A stretch of DNA of 64,000 bases from Boletus sp. NGJ (taxonomy: Eukaryota > Basidiomycota > Agaricomycetes > Boletales > Boletaceae): contig JAGTXK010000014.1 in the NCBI GenBank assembly GCA_019096195.1, positions 248,001 to 312,000 of the forward strand, in the 5' to 3' direction. The notes under the pieces were generated by a model that had not been told where the DNA came from, made no database searches, and was given only the letters and a program-made list of their open reading frames with translations. Positions 35,110-47,061 of this stretch are shown here, in pieces. Each line of letters starts with the position of its first letter. Position 1 is the first letter of the stretch. The position numbers and the translations under genes were made by a program.

Positions 35110-36487
35110 TCACAAACACGCCTGAATTTGCAGTACATAAAGTACGGTTAGTTGCCAGGACGAGTACTTTTTACCAAGGGTACATACTTGGCGGCGCCGG
35201 TAAACCAACACGACACGATTTTTAATCCTTGCACAAGAAGCCTGGGATGTCCGCATCGAACCTACAATGCATCGGAACCCAGCCCAGAGGTCGTGCAAGA
35301 GAGAAACGCACCAGACCCAGCCTTGTTTGGAAACTTGCCCGTGACTATATCTTCCTTGCTGATGGGCCCAGCCTCTTATGCCCAACAACAATCGCTCGTC
35401 TGGGATCGCGTAGTTGTATCGAAAGACCGTCGTCTGGAGCGGATAAGAGTGGCATTCATAGCCATTGAGTATGTGCCCCCTGATAAGCCTCAACTTCCAC
35501 CCGTTGCAGAGAACAGGGTCAAAGGTAAGAGGTGCTGAAGCTGGACTCAGGGGGGTACGCTCCTTGACACCGGTCTGATCCAGTGGCAACACCCACGTGT
35601 GCTTATCGCCGACCCATCGTACTTGGTCCAGCAAGAAAGGTGATTTCTTTGGGTGCTCCATGTCGTAGGGGGTGGGCATGAAATAGATTCGCCAGCCACG
35701 CTGGACGTACTTTTGGATGGCCTCTGGGGAACCCCGCGCGGACGGCATGCCGAGGGAGCTACCCTCTTCGAACGTCGCAAAAGGATAGAGAGCATATGCA
35801 GCGTTGGACGTGATGAAATTCATGACACACGCTAGGGACGACACAAAAGCTCAAGACACGGGAGAGCATCGAAACCGAGGACGACGTACTAGAATGAAAT
35901 TCGAGAATGGCTTCCAATGGAGACGAAGCCGCTTCAATGATCTGGATTTTCAAACGCTGTTGGTTTACGCCAGTCTTTTGAAAGGTCCAAACTGTCTTGA
36001 TCCCTCCCAAGGGATACTCTCCCTCCACACCTACGAATATACGCGACTCAGTGCCGTCCCAGTCGTTCCCGATGGCTACCTTCCAATCTTCCCCTTGCTG
36101 TTCGCGAGGAGCAAAATGATAACCTTCGGCTTCTACAAGAAACCGGGCCACCTCGAACGAATGCCCGGGATGGGTGTAAAGGTCGAGGTCAGCCTCGGGG
36201 TAGAAGGACCTGTCAAGGAACTGGAGGGCATCAGAACCAGAGACAAGCGTATTGGTTTTTGCCTGGAGAGAGCGAAACGCGAGGGGGTCGTTGAAGAATC
36301 GCGAGAAATGGCGGTTGATGTTGAAAGCTCGGTTTTTGAAGGCGGCTATGGCAAGGTAGGCAGCGCGAGAGGTGAGGGCTAGTCGAGCAAGCGAACGGGG
36401 CGAGAGGCAGGAGAATATAAGGTCATAGATTGGTGCACGAGCAAACAGTCTTGCCCAGAGCGGGTCGTCGACCTCCATGGTGCCCAT
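35110..36487 (-). CDS. F-box-like protein of an expanded Agaricomycete family
   Basis: Two exons (complement of 35110-35831 and 35890-36487) join in phase to 439 residues. The N-terminal part (LIFSCLSPRSLARLALTS) is F-box-like. The following block has LQAKTNTLVSGSDALQFLDR and PEADLDLYTHPGH, a nucleotidyltransferase-fold-like G-S...D-x-D pattern common to this family of mushroom proteins. VMNFITSNAAYALYPFATFE and a GWRIY segment follow. The family is named from general knowledge and the function is not established. Start 36487 (MGTMEVDD) was preferred over a far-upstream ATG. The last 60 residues look less family-like, so the true end may lie elsewhere. Confidence 0.7.
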
Positions 36488-36982
36488 GGTTGTGAAGCAA
36501 AGTCCTACTCTTTGGTCATTAAAGGGGGTCGAGACAGAGCCGTCCGACGGTGTGACATGTCGTGACACGATGTCACATATGTAGGGTCCACACGTAATGT
36601 ACGCGGTATCCATTAACAGTGCCTTACGTGTTTGATGCAAATCATATCTCTGACGAGATGAAACAGCGTCCACAGGACCAATGGATTGATATATTCCCGC
36701 GTATGCACAGCGTAACATACCAGAATTACGACCACATACGATGCAATGTTATGGGTGTAACCCATTCATGACGGGGTAAAAAGATGTTTGGGTATAGCCT
36801 CTGCACAGACAGCTGCAGAACAAGAAGAAAAGCCAGCTAAAGCGATATTTTGAAGGATGAAAAAGAAAAAAAAAAAAAGGAACAAGGGGCTGACAAAGAG
36901 AGGGCAAAGGACAAGACCGGCCTGCGTTGGCCCACAGGCACCCGAACTTGTTTACAGATTATACGACAAGCAGGACGAATCC

Positions 36983-37640
36983 TTAATTGCAGTAGGGAAG
37001 AGCAGAGGGGGCAGCAGTCGCGGTGGAGGGAATGACTGAGCCGGGGAGAGTGCCGCTGGCAGGCGGGGGCGGAGCCACCACGCTGTTACTGACACAAACG
37101 ACCTGGACATCACGTTAGATCGGGACACGTTTACAGAGCAGGCCAAAAAAAAACTGACCTCTCCAACGTACAAGTTGGTGCAGTCCGCGTTCAGCTGAGG
37201 GTTGTTGGCGTATAATATAGTCGTGTTGGTGCCATGCATAGAGGCAACTTCGTCACAGGTATCGCTGGGCTGCACAACGTAAGTGTCGGTGCAGTCCTCG
37301 CCAGCCCAGCCGAGACAGAGTGAGGAACCAGGTTGGAGGTTGTCGCAAGCGCTGTCGATGACACCGATATTGACGACCGCAAGTTGGTAACTGAAGGGGC
37401 GATGAATGTGTGGGTGCGAAGAAAAAAAAAAGGGGGACAAGACTTACGTCGAGACGCTCTGGGCAGCAGAGATGCCGTCGCAAATATCGCCCTGTTGAAC
37501 GATGTAGCTGCGAGTGCAAGACTGAGCAGAGACGACTGCAGGGACAACGTAAGTGTAGGGTCGCGGAGGAAGCGGGGAGATGACGTGCGTTGGACGACGA
37601 AGGGGACGGCGAGGAGGACGGCAAGTGCTTTGGCGAACAT
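36983..37640 (-). CDS. secreted LysM-domain protein
   Basis: The product is short (about 156 residues), with a signal-peptide-like start (MFAKALAVLLAVPFV). It is followed by two LysM-type modules (CTRSYIVQQGDICDGI ... and CTDTYVVQPSDTCDEVA ... NNPQLNADC) and a Pro/Ser/Thr-rich C-terminal tail. Exons are complement of 36983-37102, 37159-37390, 37448-37521 and about 37596-37640. The first donor is weak, so the first exon is less certain. Paired cysteines and a YANNPQLN-type turn are typical of fungal LysM proteins that bind chitin. Such proteins act in the cell wall or as secreted factors that mask chitin; which applies cannot be read here. Confidence 0.85.
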
Positions 37641-37812
37641 GATGCTGGACAAAGGAGTGGATGTCGGACAAAAGAGGGACTCGAGGAGGAGGGATGGAAA
37701 GGAGGGAAGAGAGCTGTCTCGACGGTTGCCAACGAGTTTCTACAATTTATTGATAAACTGACAGGCGAATAAACCGGCGGTAATTATGTAATATTAAATT
37801 TAAAAAAAAATG

Positions 37813-38755
37813 TTAATGTAAAGTCCCGGGTGCCACGCCAAAAACGTCCCAAAGGGCGTCATACGCCGTTTGGTGCGGTGCAGGCTGTATCGAGTCGATT
37901 TTGTGCAGATTGATCATTCCGTTCACTGGCGAAAATCCGTACGTCGAATCTCTGCTGCCATCAGCACCGTTCTCTTTCTGAATCCGAGATGTTGCACGAC
38001 CTACATTTGCCACTCCCCAAGCCCACCACTCACACGGGTCGTCCCGTGCACGACCAATCCCACAAACACGCGCTTTTCCCGTTTACGACATTGCGTCGCA
38101 CCCGCGGTGTGCACGACCAGTTTCCGCATCTCGACCCGCAGGTCAGAGTAGAGCGTCTTCATCGTATGTCGAATGAAGACGGACGACGTCATGTATAGCG
38201 CAAGTCCTGATAATCTGGCACGTTCAAAGAGACACGACACCGCTTGCACACGAGTACTCGCCTTCGAGCGACAGCGTTCGTGGGAAGGGAGGTGGCAGGG
38301 CAACGGGCGGTGTGTACATCAGGCGAACGTTCCGACTATATATACTCTCCACACTCCCGCTTTCAGAGACGGGAACGTCGACAATGTCCGGCCGTGTCGG
38401 GTCCACGTTGGCGACCAGACCGACTTGAAAAAAGTCGGCAAGTGTCTTTTCAAGGATGTAGATCGCGCGTCCTTGGGCACGTGAGTCACATTGGGAGCAT
38501 CTCGTGCACAGGTGCATTCCGAACCCTACCAGTTCGAATCTCCCACTCCAAGTCAGAAATCTCTTCCGGCGCATTGGGCTCCGTGTCGTTGGGAGTAGGT
38601 GGTCCGTTGGAAAGCGACACGTGCGGTGCAGCATGAGCGCGGGTCGAATGACGTCTCGTATGCTCATGCAACCTGTGTGGGTATGTCGCTGCACGAGTTT
38701 TCAAGAACAAAGAAAGACTCCTCCGCAGCCCAACGGACGATCTGAGAGGCTGCAT
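37813..38755 (-). CDS. conserved fungal protein with possible DUF2358/SnoaL-like fold, likely mitochondrial
   Basis: Four exons (complement of 37813-37951, 38005-38214, 38258-38471, 38530-38755) join in phase to 262 residues. The N-terminus from MQPLRSSVGLRRS is Arg/Ser-rich without acids, like a mitochondrial presequence. The conserved body includes SDLEWEIRTGRAIYIL, ESIYSRNVRLMYTPPVALP, FIRHTMKTLYSDL and DSIQPAPHQTAYDALW. The two blocks suggest the NTF2/SnoaL-like domain known as DUF2358 (C6orf136-like). That assignment is from memory of the pattern and unverified. An upstream ATG at 38815 exists but would nearly touch the Psf1 stop. Confidence 0.75.
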
Positions 38756-38832
38756 GACTTGAGAAGAAGAGCGAGTGCTTTGGGACTGTTTGGCATTGGC
38801 TTTAGAAATAAACAAACGCCGTGCGAACGTGG

Positions 38833-39414
38833 CTAGACTTCCTCCAGGTAGCCCTGTACGATGAGATGCTCAATGTCTGCCCGTCTGACCATGAATCTCT
38901 GCCCCTTTTGAAAGTCGATGCTCCCCAGCTCCGTCTGAATCACCCCGCAATCTCTCACCACCCGCACCAACACATGCAGATCCCTTGGGGGATGGGTTAT
39001 GCTGGCAGTGATGTCCAGCTCGTTAGAGAACCCAGCGCGGTAGTCCATCACCGATGCACTGTACTCGCGGAGAAAGTCGACTTCATGTGGAGACAGTTTG
39101 CTGCGAATGTCGGGATTGCTGAGGAGATGTGGAAGGGCACCCCCGACGGACCAGTACATGTCGCGGAGACGGTCGAGCCTGTGCTTGTGGTATGCGAGCA
39201 GACAGCGCTTGTTGCGCAGGATCGCGGTCTGGTGGATGAGCATGGCTGGGGTGACCTCTGCCGTGTCAGCGAGCTTGTCGAGCTCGCGCTGTTCTCTGAT
39301 GATGGATCGAACGAGCTCGCCGTTGTATTTGAGGAGCATGTCGTTCGCTGTCGAGCGACGGGACTCGAGGATGAGCTGCGTTGCGAGATCGCCGTACTGA
39401 CGCGTCTCTGCCAT
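38833..39414 (-). CDS. PSF1: GINS complex subunit Psf1
   Basis: Psf1 is one of four GINS subunits of the CMG replicative helicase (Cdc45-MCM-GINS). The gene is a single exon of 193 residues, close to the usual 200. Helical domain A runs to LLSNPDIRSKLSPHEVDFL. The short beta-rich B domain is at the C-terminus (RDLHVLVRVVRDCGVIQTE ... FMVRRADIEHLIVQGYLEEV), as expected for Psf1, where B follows A. The start codon lies only 38 bp from that of the divergent Ula1 gene. Confidence 0.96.
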   Translation of the reverse strand: MAETRQYGDLATQLILESRRSTANDMLLKYNGELVRSIIREQRELDKLADTAEVTPAMLIHQTAILRNKRCLLAYHKHRLDRLRDMYWSVGGALPHLLSNPDIRSKLSPHEVDFLREYSASVMDYRAGFSNELDITASITHPPRDLHVLVRVVRDCGVIQTELGSIDFQKGQRFMVRRADIEHLIVQGYLEEV

Positions 39415-39452
39415 GGTGGGTGGTGCTAAAGCCCTCTTTCACCACGACCACG
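39415..39452. promoter_or_regulatory. 38-bp gap between divergent start codons of Psf1 and Ula1
   Basis: Both ATGs are supported by conserved N-termini. Each gene's promoter must therefore overlap this gap or the other gene's coding sequence. Confidence 0.6.
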
Positions 39453-41423
39453 ATGGCCTCTCAAGACTCCCAGGACATCGAGACCGCCACGACCGCGATA
39501 CAGTGCGTCCCGTCTACGCTCCCTCTCCCTCTCCCTCTGACTCGCTCATCCAAGAGCCCGGCCAGACAATAAAACAAGACGATACGATCGTCAGCTGCGG
39601 TACGTCCATCCAACGCCGACCTCGACGTTCACCTCAACACCGTCCCTTTCAGTCTCTGGGCAGCGAGCGGCCAAACCGCCCTCGAATCCGCTCGCGTGCT
39701 CGTCGTCTCTGGCCATGCTACCTCCACCTCGATCCTCAAAAATCTCGTCCTCCCCGGTATCGGCCACTTCACCATCCTCGACCACGAGTCCGTCTCCCAC
39801 GCCGACGCGGGAAACAATTTCTTCTTGGAGGGGTTCGACAGCATCGGAAAGAATAGAGCAGCCGAAGCCGTCCGACTCCTCGCAGAGCTCAACGATAGCG
39901 TCGGTGGGGTCGCCGACACCAGAACGCTCTCCGCCGTACTCGATACGGACCCCGACTGGCTGGCCTCCTTCACCATCATCATCGTACACAATCTCGACAA
40001 CGTGCTCCTCGAGAGGCTATCTTCCTTCCTGTGGAGCGAGCCCTCCCGTCCGCCTCTTGTCGTCGTCCGCTCCGCCGGCTTCCTGGCCGATTTCTTCATC
40101 CAGTTCCACGAACACGCCAGTGAGCATCCATGTCGCGATCGCAGTTTCCAATAAGTAAACTGAGCACGTCTAGTCATCGAAAGCCATTCCGAAACTGCCC
40201 CATCCCTTCGCATCGACAAGCCATTCCCAGCACTCCGCGATCACGCATTAGGCCTCGACTTTGACTCGTTGGACCCAACGGATCACGGTCACGTCCCATA
40301 CATTGTCATCCTCGTCCGCGTCCTCGAAGATTGGAAGAAATCCGTACGTCCATCCCCTTTTTTCATGCCCTTCAAACCTCAGACGCAACCACGTCAGCAC
40401 GACGGAAACCCTCCCAAAACATACGCCGAGCGGCAAGAATTCAAGAAACACATACTCGCAATGAAAGTCAAGTCCGACGAAGAAAACTTTGACGAAGCCG
40501 AAGCCCAAGCGTACCGCTGTTGGACCGAGACCAAGGTGCGCATCCCATTCCCACTCCCCATCCTCATCCCCCGAGCACAACTATGACCAGGTTCCCTCCG
40601 AGATCGCCACCCTGTTCGAGGATCACGCCATATCACCCGAAGCCCTCCGTCAGAATCCATCTCCATTTTTCCATCTCCTTGCAGCGCTCAAGGAATTCAC
40701 TGATCAATCCGAGACGCACACCCTCCCGCTGACGTCCACCCTTCCCGACATGAAATCCGACACCACCAATTACATCCATCTCCAGAGACTCTACAAGACA
40801 CGTGCAGAGGAGGAGAAGCAAGCTTTCAAGAGCCATCTCCGTGCCCCCGTGGACGACGTAATCGTCGACCTCTTCGTCAAGAACGCACACGCACTGCAGG
40901 TTCTTAGAGGTAAACAGTGGGGCGTGTTCGATCAGGATAAGTTCGCATTGGGTGCGTGTGTGCCATCGGGCTGATTCGCGAACGTGCCGTTTGACGTGTG
41001 ACGGATTCGCAGCGGATGCGTTAGCTTCCTATCCCAAAGAAACGTCCACGCACCTTGCCATGTCCGCCTTGTTCGCTCTGGAAGGAACCACCTCAGGGCG
41101 GCCTCCATCCATCGAACGCCTACACCAACACGTACAAACCATCGTAGGCGATGGCGTCGAACTGCCCGAGATGCTCGACGACGCCATCGGAGAGCTGTAA
41201 GCACCCCCACTCACATCGCCCTGATCACCCTCCACGACATCTCATGACCCTCACCTCGTTCAGCGCTCGAGCCCCCTCCGCAGAGCTTCCCAATACCGCA
41301 GCCTTCCTCGGAGGCATGGTCGCCCAAGAAACCATCAAGATGATCACGAAACAATACGTCCCCGTCAAGGGTTACTGCATCATCGATCTCGTCGACACTT
41401 GGACGGGCGTGATCGGCGCATAG
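39453..41423 (+). CDS. ULA1: NEDD8-activating enzyme E1 regulatory subunit (Ula1/NAE1-like)
   Basis: Ula1 pairs with Uba3 to activate NEDD8/Rub1 for cullin modification. Eight exons (39453-39502, 39555-39599, 39653-40119, 40174-40343, 40398-40535, 40591-40951, 41013-41196, 41264-41423) join in phase to 524 residues, the expected length. Marks are RRYDRQLRLWAASGQ at the start, SILKNLVLPGIGHFTILD, FFLEG, a helical middle and the closing block PNTAAFLGGMVAQE ... YVPVKGYCIIDL. It lacks a catalytic cysteine domain, as the family does. It is divergent from Psf1 and convergent with the GMC oxidoreductase (120 bp between stops). Confidence 0.95.
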
Positions 41424-41543
41424 GCACATAGAATAGAAAGCATCCACCTCATCTGGGAGGGGGCATGTCCCCCCCTTGTATACATTATCATGCAAACGCG
41501 TCCAACCTTGTACTTTCCATACATTCTATCCGACGACGAGTTC

Positions 41544-44514
41544 TCAGAGTTTCGCTGTCATCTTCTGTTTGGATGCGATGATGTCTGCTGCGCGGTGCGC
41601 GACTCTGCGGTGCGTGGTCGGACAAGACAATCATATCAGAAAGAAGTCAACGAATTACCCATAGAGCGTCGCTTGAGGGTGCGTTCCAAGGTGCTACAAG
41701 CGACACGGGTTCAAGATTCGCCAATCACGTTTTTGTTCGTGTGCTTACGATGGGCAAGATACTCGCATCCGCCTGGAATGGAAGTGCGTCGCTGGACCGT
41801 CGCGCACGTTTAAAACACACTCACCACCCTCAAATTCGCAGTCCCATAGACCTAGATCGATTCAGACGACATGAGTTTCCATTTCCAACGTCACCGACGA
41901 CCGCTAGATGTACCTTGAGTTCATCATTTACCACACCCTTTGCCGACCTCGGGAGCATCGACGCTGTACCTATCGCGTCCGTCCAACATGCATCAGTTCT
42001 CTCTCTCTCTCTCTCGCTTCGAGAAGAGCAACAACGATACCCACCGATCGGGTGCCAAGCACTCTTGATCATGGAGCGGATATAGTCCCGAAGTCGATCA
42101 TCTGACCACGTCGGAAGAGGTTCTATTATCTTGGCCGTGAGATCCCCCAAGGCGCCGGTCTGCATGATCTTGAACGTATACTTGACGGCCTCGAGGAGCA
42201 TCATCATATCTAGTCCGTCCGGTGCGATCAGCATTCAATGTGAGCCTAATAATGAGAGACGGGGAACGGACCAACGTCCCCAGGTGAATCGAGCGTCGCC
42301 AGATCGATCTCTGGCGGATCAAAGACCGAAGTTGTGGTGGCATGGACCTACATATCGTTTGGTTCTGTGTCAGCGAATGGTCAGGGAAGCGAGGAGAGGT
42401 CGTGATTCACCGATCCGCGACTCCATGCGTGTTGGAGGAAGATAGACATCGTGTAATGCTTTGCGTTCTCCTTGGTGCAACCCACATGCGTGTACGCTAA
42501 CCATAGGGGTTCAGTCCGAATGCATCATGAAGACGTGTGTCTTGAGAGACGTACATGGGAAGAGAATGATCTCCAGCTGGGCAACGGCATCGTTTTCGAG
42601 CCAGGTTCTTTGCAACTCGTACCACTGCTTATACGGCGAGTTCTTGATTTCCGGCGATTGCAAGGTTCTGTCCAACGATGCAAGCATACACTTCATCTTG
42701 TCCGCGGGAATGAAGGCCGAGGCAGGGATGAAAGCCAGGGTAGAGAGCGTGCTGCTGAACACGCCTCGTCGTGTCTCCCTGTATTCCTGAAGACGCTCTT
42801 GGAAAAATCTTTCCGACGACAAATCGTCCAAAGTGATGTGGTGCCCGAGCAACTCTGCACCCAACGTCACCGTGAAGTGATCCTGTACAGAGGGTCCGTC
42901 ATTGACAACAATAGGTGATATCCATCTACCTGTAAATTCTCTCCGACACCAGGCAGATCAACCTTGAGGGGTATCTCGAGCTTTCGAAGAATGTCTGGGT
43001 TCCCAATGCCTGAAAGCCCTGTCAGAGTGGTCTTACGCCACGAAATCGCTCCACTCACCGGACAGTTCCAGAAGCTGGGGTGTTTGGAGAGCGCCTGTCG
43101 ACAGAATTGATTACGAGACACTCGAAACGAGATTTGGTGACTCACCCGCAGACAGGATCACTTCTCGGCTCACGGACGCAGAGAAGAGTTGACCAGAGCT
43201 ATAGAACTCGACACCCAGGGCACGTAGAACCTCATCCCTGTTATCCGACATCAGCACTCTGGATGCATAGGCCCCCGTGAGACAGGCGATGTTGGGCTGG
43301 CTGGAAACACGGTCGTAATATGCCTGCCGCAAGTCAAATCAGCCTGTTTGTTTTCTCAGTGACCGGTGCTCACGTTAGTACTGTAGCTCCGAGTGTTCGT
43401 CTGGGGATCGACCGAGGCAGTATACGTCCAGATCCCAATCAAATCACCTGACGCCTGGCCTTGATGAGTACATGTAAGGTGGTATCAAATTGCAGTTGAA
43501 CGCACTTCTGAGTAGTTCGTCATTACTCCCAACTTGTTCATCGTGCTAAAGAACGGCTGCACGAGATCGTAGTAGTAGCTATACGCTGTCGTTTTGACAT
43601 AGCCATGCCTGTAGATATGTTCCAAGGTGTTCCCCCTGCAACGATCGTTGCACATACCTGCCATGGTTATGAGCGACGTTGTCTGCATTATGCAATTTTG
43701 CATAGTCTGAAGGCGGTGTCCACGCCTCCGCGGCGTTGACAGCATCTCGGATCGTGTTCCAGTCCCAACCTGGAAACGGTCACGACGCGGCCATATCTCG
43801 TATTCTCGGCCATTTCTCACCTGTGATTCCCAGTTTCTCCCAATCTATATGATATCAAACGTCACCTGACATGGGTTATCAAACTCTTCGTGATAAATTT
43901 GGGCGCGAACCGTTGAACTCTATTCTCGAACCCCTGGATCGTTGTCGTCCTTGTGGGAAAGTACCTCGACCAAAAAGAAACAAAGAACTGACCTCGTATA
44001 GGCCATGTAGTTCAAGGCAGACGAGCCACCGAGCACTTTACCTCGAGGGATTGGGAGTCTGCGGCTCTTGGCCAGAGTCTGGGGTTTGGTGAGGAACAAC
44101 CAATCATAGTCGGGGTCTGGATGTCGTCAGAAAAGGGGGTATACAGGGCAGCTTGGATACTGACTGTCCAATGGCTTTCCAACCATCCCTTGAAGTTCTC
44201 AAGTTCAAAGAAGACACGAGACCATCGCACCACCTACCTGGCAAGAGAATCATCTCATCGTCCTTCCTCAGCCCAGCTTCGATAACACCGACCCGCACTT
44301 GCGGGTCGGCCGAAAGTCTAGGACGCGCGCTTAGGCTTAGCATTCTCTGGGCGGGAGAAAAATATGGTGCCTACAACGAGGCTAACGCCAGCCCAGTGGT
44401 CCCGCCCCCTTGACGACGTCCTGTATCCGTTAGACGTTCACAAAGGCATCCGAGTCACTTACCAACGACAATATAGTCAAACGCTTGTCGCGCAAAATCA
44501 GCCGCAGCTTCCAT
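41544..44514 (-). CDS. GMC-family FAD oxidoreductase (aryl-alcohol/glucose oxidase-like)
   Basis: FAD-dependent oxidation of an alcohol or sugar, possibly supplying hydrogen peroxide for lignocellulose attack. Many short introns break it. The start at 44514 gives [17 protein letters not shown], the FAD-binding P-loop, then VGVIEAG. Later come [25 protein letters not shown] and LPGVGENLQ (the GMC signature 2 region). The catalytic His lies in [14 protein letters not shown] and the second in [13 protein letters not shown], followed by AADII near the stop at 41544. No signal peptide is visible at the N-terminus, unlike secreted relatives, so an earlier start or an intracellular role is possible. 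A TC repeat (about 41998-42016) lies in an intron near the 3' end. Confidence 0.87.
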
Positions 44515-45232
44515 GGCCGATCAGAAAACAGGGGAATAGCGGCACCTTGATACTTATATCGTCATAGTGACTGTCCTACTTGATTCGGGCCGCTCTGGCT
44601 AAGGAGGACGTGTTCCCCTGGCGATAGTCGGGTGTGAACTGACGCAAGTACAGGGACGGCGTAAGATCGACTGATGTGAGATCGATACAATACCGCTCAT
44701 TAGCATGTGTGAACAACGCCGGAGTCTTGTCCTGTCAAACACCGAGGACAGGCACCTACGGCAAAGTAGACCTGGATAAATCATTGGTGCTGTTAGCAGT
44801 CAAGATACTCGCCGACACACCGAGAACGCCTAGATGTGCTTTGTTGCATTCAGCATTGCACATAGCCGAACCTTCAGTGATGCTTCTAGATGTCCACTTT
44901 CATCCGTCAGTATTGAGCTGTAAACGACATGCCTTGGTCCCACGAACGTAGTGCAATGGCGATGAAGAAGCTTATCCTTATCAAGCGCTCAAGAGTGGGA
45001 ACGCGTTTCAGTTGCTTGCCAACAAGAGCAAGAAATAGCCCGGCCCTTGGGAGATTTCCCGCAGGTGCCAATTGACATGACGATGATGAGTCAAAGTACG
45101 AAACGGTGATGCATTCAAGTTCGTTGTGGTCACGTGGGTGCTGCCAATCCCTCGTCCTCTGCACTCTCATACGCCCAAGTCTTCCCGCTCTTAGCATAAT
45201 GGAAGTCGTTTGGTTTATTACTCATCTTGGTC
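44515..45232. other. intergenic, no gene supported
   Basis: No motif or splice-linked ORF was seen on either strand; it presumably holds the GMC promoter. Confidence 0.5.
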
Positions 45233-45966
45233 ATGGCAAACCTCATCCGCAGCGCAAAATCCGGTAGCGACTGGACTCAACACGAGCTTCGAGCATACAA
45301 CATTCAAATGGTTGAGCAGTCGTTGGCGGAATTCTTCAATCAAAACCAACTCCCGCGTCCTTTTGTGAGACCACGGGGAGAGTGCTCGCTCCCGACGACG
45401 ATCCCTACAAGTTACTGCACCACCTTGATCTCGCACAAAATTCCAAGGTCGGCCAGGAAGCCGCTGTTGACAACTTCGTGGCCAGACTGTTGGAGACGTT
45501 GGGGTACGCGTCAGGCCGCCGCCGCCATCGTCACTCATCAGGCCCTTTCTTTCATCGTCTGCGGAACGCAATGCTCAGCTCAGACAGATGTTTGCATCTG
45601 TGACGCTAATGACTATCTTCTTCTGGTACAGGTTGAAGATAAACAGCTCGAAATTCCAACCGAACCACAGCTTATCGCCGCCTGTCAGCAAAATAACTTC
45701 ATTCGCGATAGGGTACTCCGCATCCCAATTCTCAATGAGATCACCTTTGCCGGCATCACGCTTGTCGGAACCTCTCCCACTTTCCACAAGATAAAGATTG
45801 CCACCGAATTCAATGATGCTGTTATGGGGAACTTTTCCCGCCAACACAGTCGTAGTTTATCGTCATATCCCACGGCTCCCATCGGCGCAACAGTGAGGGG
45901 ATGAGGCCATTGGAGAACCGCACTGCCATTCTTCAGTGCTATCAAGCGCTCAAGGCCTTTGTTTAA
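45233..45966 (+). pseudogene. broken member of an Agaricomycete family of unknown function
   Basis: The order of blocks is MANLIRSAKSGSDWT, ELRAYNIQMVEQSLAEFF, DDDPYKLLHHLDLA, VDNFVARLLETLGY, FIVCGTQCSAQTDVCI, YLLLVQVEDKQ, TFAGITLVGTSPTFHKI and MRPLENRTAILQCYQALKAFV. It matches a recurrent uncharacterised mushroom protein that I recall by pattern. The D-x-C-I and E-D-K residues resemble a PD-(D/E)XK nuclease core, but this is a guess. The frame changes at about 45390, 45510 and 45890, with no splice signals large enough to explain them. It is listed as a pseudogene. Confidence 0.6.
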
Positions 45967-46474
45967 CGTTTAGCTACGGTGAGTTTTGTTATACCACCAT
46001 GTTGCATGTGTCAATTGTTGCATTAAGTGGAATGGTGGCTACTTAAAGTCGTGTACGATCAGTTTTAGCAGTGGTGCTGGCTGGCTGGAAAATATTTGAT
46101 GTTTAAATTGAAGTGAGGATTGGCCTCGTGCTGGCACCATTTACGGGTAATGTCTCGGCGTCAAGGACCAAGGTTGTAACGGTCGCCAACCCATCTGGAC
46201 CGGCAGGGATGGACGACCAATGACGGCGTCTGTCATCGACCGGCCGTGGTGATGAGGATGAACTTGCTGAAACACGTTCCAGGCTGCTGCTGGGGAGGTC
46301 GTCAAAACATCAACGAAAATGGCATTGAAGCATACCTATTTAACGCTAATTTACAACAATGAAAATAGATATTTTTTCGTAATTTACCCACCTGTTACAA
46401 TAATACATAGAACAGGCCTGCTTTACCGTTACGCTCGTCGGCAGTCAATACGTTGCCAAAGTATCACAAGTCAA

Positions 46475-47061
46475 ATGCAGAGCGACAATTCAGGTACCTC
46501 CAAGTCGACGTCGTCCCCTCAGATTCGTCTCGATTGACCGACTTCGACGCAGAGTACAAGGAAGCGTTCGCGCTCTTTGACAAGAAAGGCACAGGCGGCG
46601 TCCCGAGGGAGACTCTGGGCGATCTCCTCCGCGCGCTGGGGCAGAACCCAACGCAGGCCGAGGTCGCAGACATCGTCGCCTCTGCACCGCGAGAAGTGGA
46701 CTACAAGACTTTCTTGGCGATCCTCAATCGACCTGACGGTTTCAAGCCCGCAGGAACACCAGGTAGGGTCCTTGTGCAGAGATCGGAGCGAGGGTTGGCT
46801 CACGGTCGGTATAGATGAGTTCATTCGGGGGTTCCAGGTGTTTGATAAGGAGGGAAACGGCTTCATTGGCGCTGGAGAGCTCAGATATGTGTTAACTCAG
46901 CTCGGGGAGAAGATGACGGACGAGGAGGTGGACGAGTTGCTCAAGGGAGTGCAGATTGGAACGTGCGTCGTGATACCATCTTATTGACCTGCTCTGACAT
47001 GCCTTGCAGCGATGGCAATGTCAACTATGAATCTTTTGTTCGCACTATCCTAAGTCAATAG
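46475..47061 (+). CDS. myosin essential light chain (Cdc4/Mlc1-like)
   Basis: The EF-hand protein binds the IQ motifs of type II and V myosins in cytokinesis and polarised transport. Exons 46475-46493, 46523-46762, 46815-46962 and 47010-47061 join in phase to 152 residues, the family's usual length. Conserved are [59 protein letters not shown] and [20 protein letters not shown], which distinguish it from calmodulin and centrin. Canonical Ca-binding residues are largely lost, as in Cdc4. The first intron would be only 29 bp, which is unusually short, so the first exon (six codons) may be elsewhere. Confidence 0.88.

Noticed and set aside
41998-42016. TC dinucleotide repeat
   Set aside because: Lies in an intron of the GMC gene; ordinary microsatellite.
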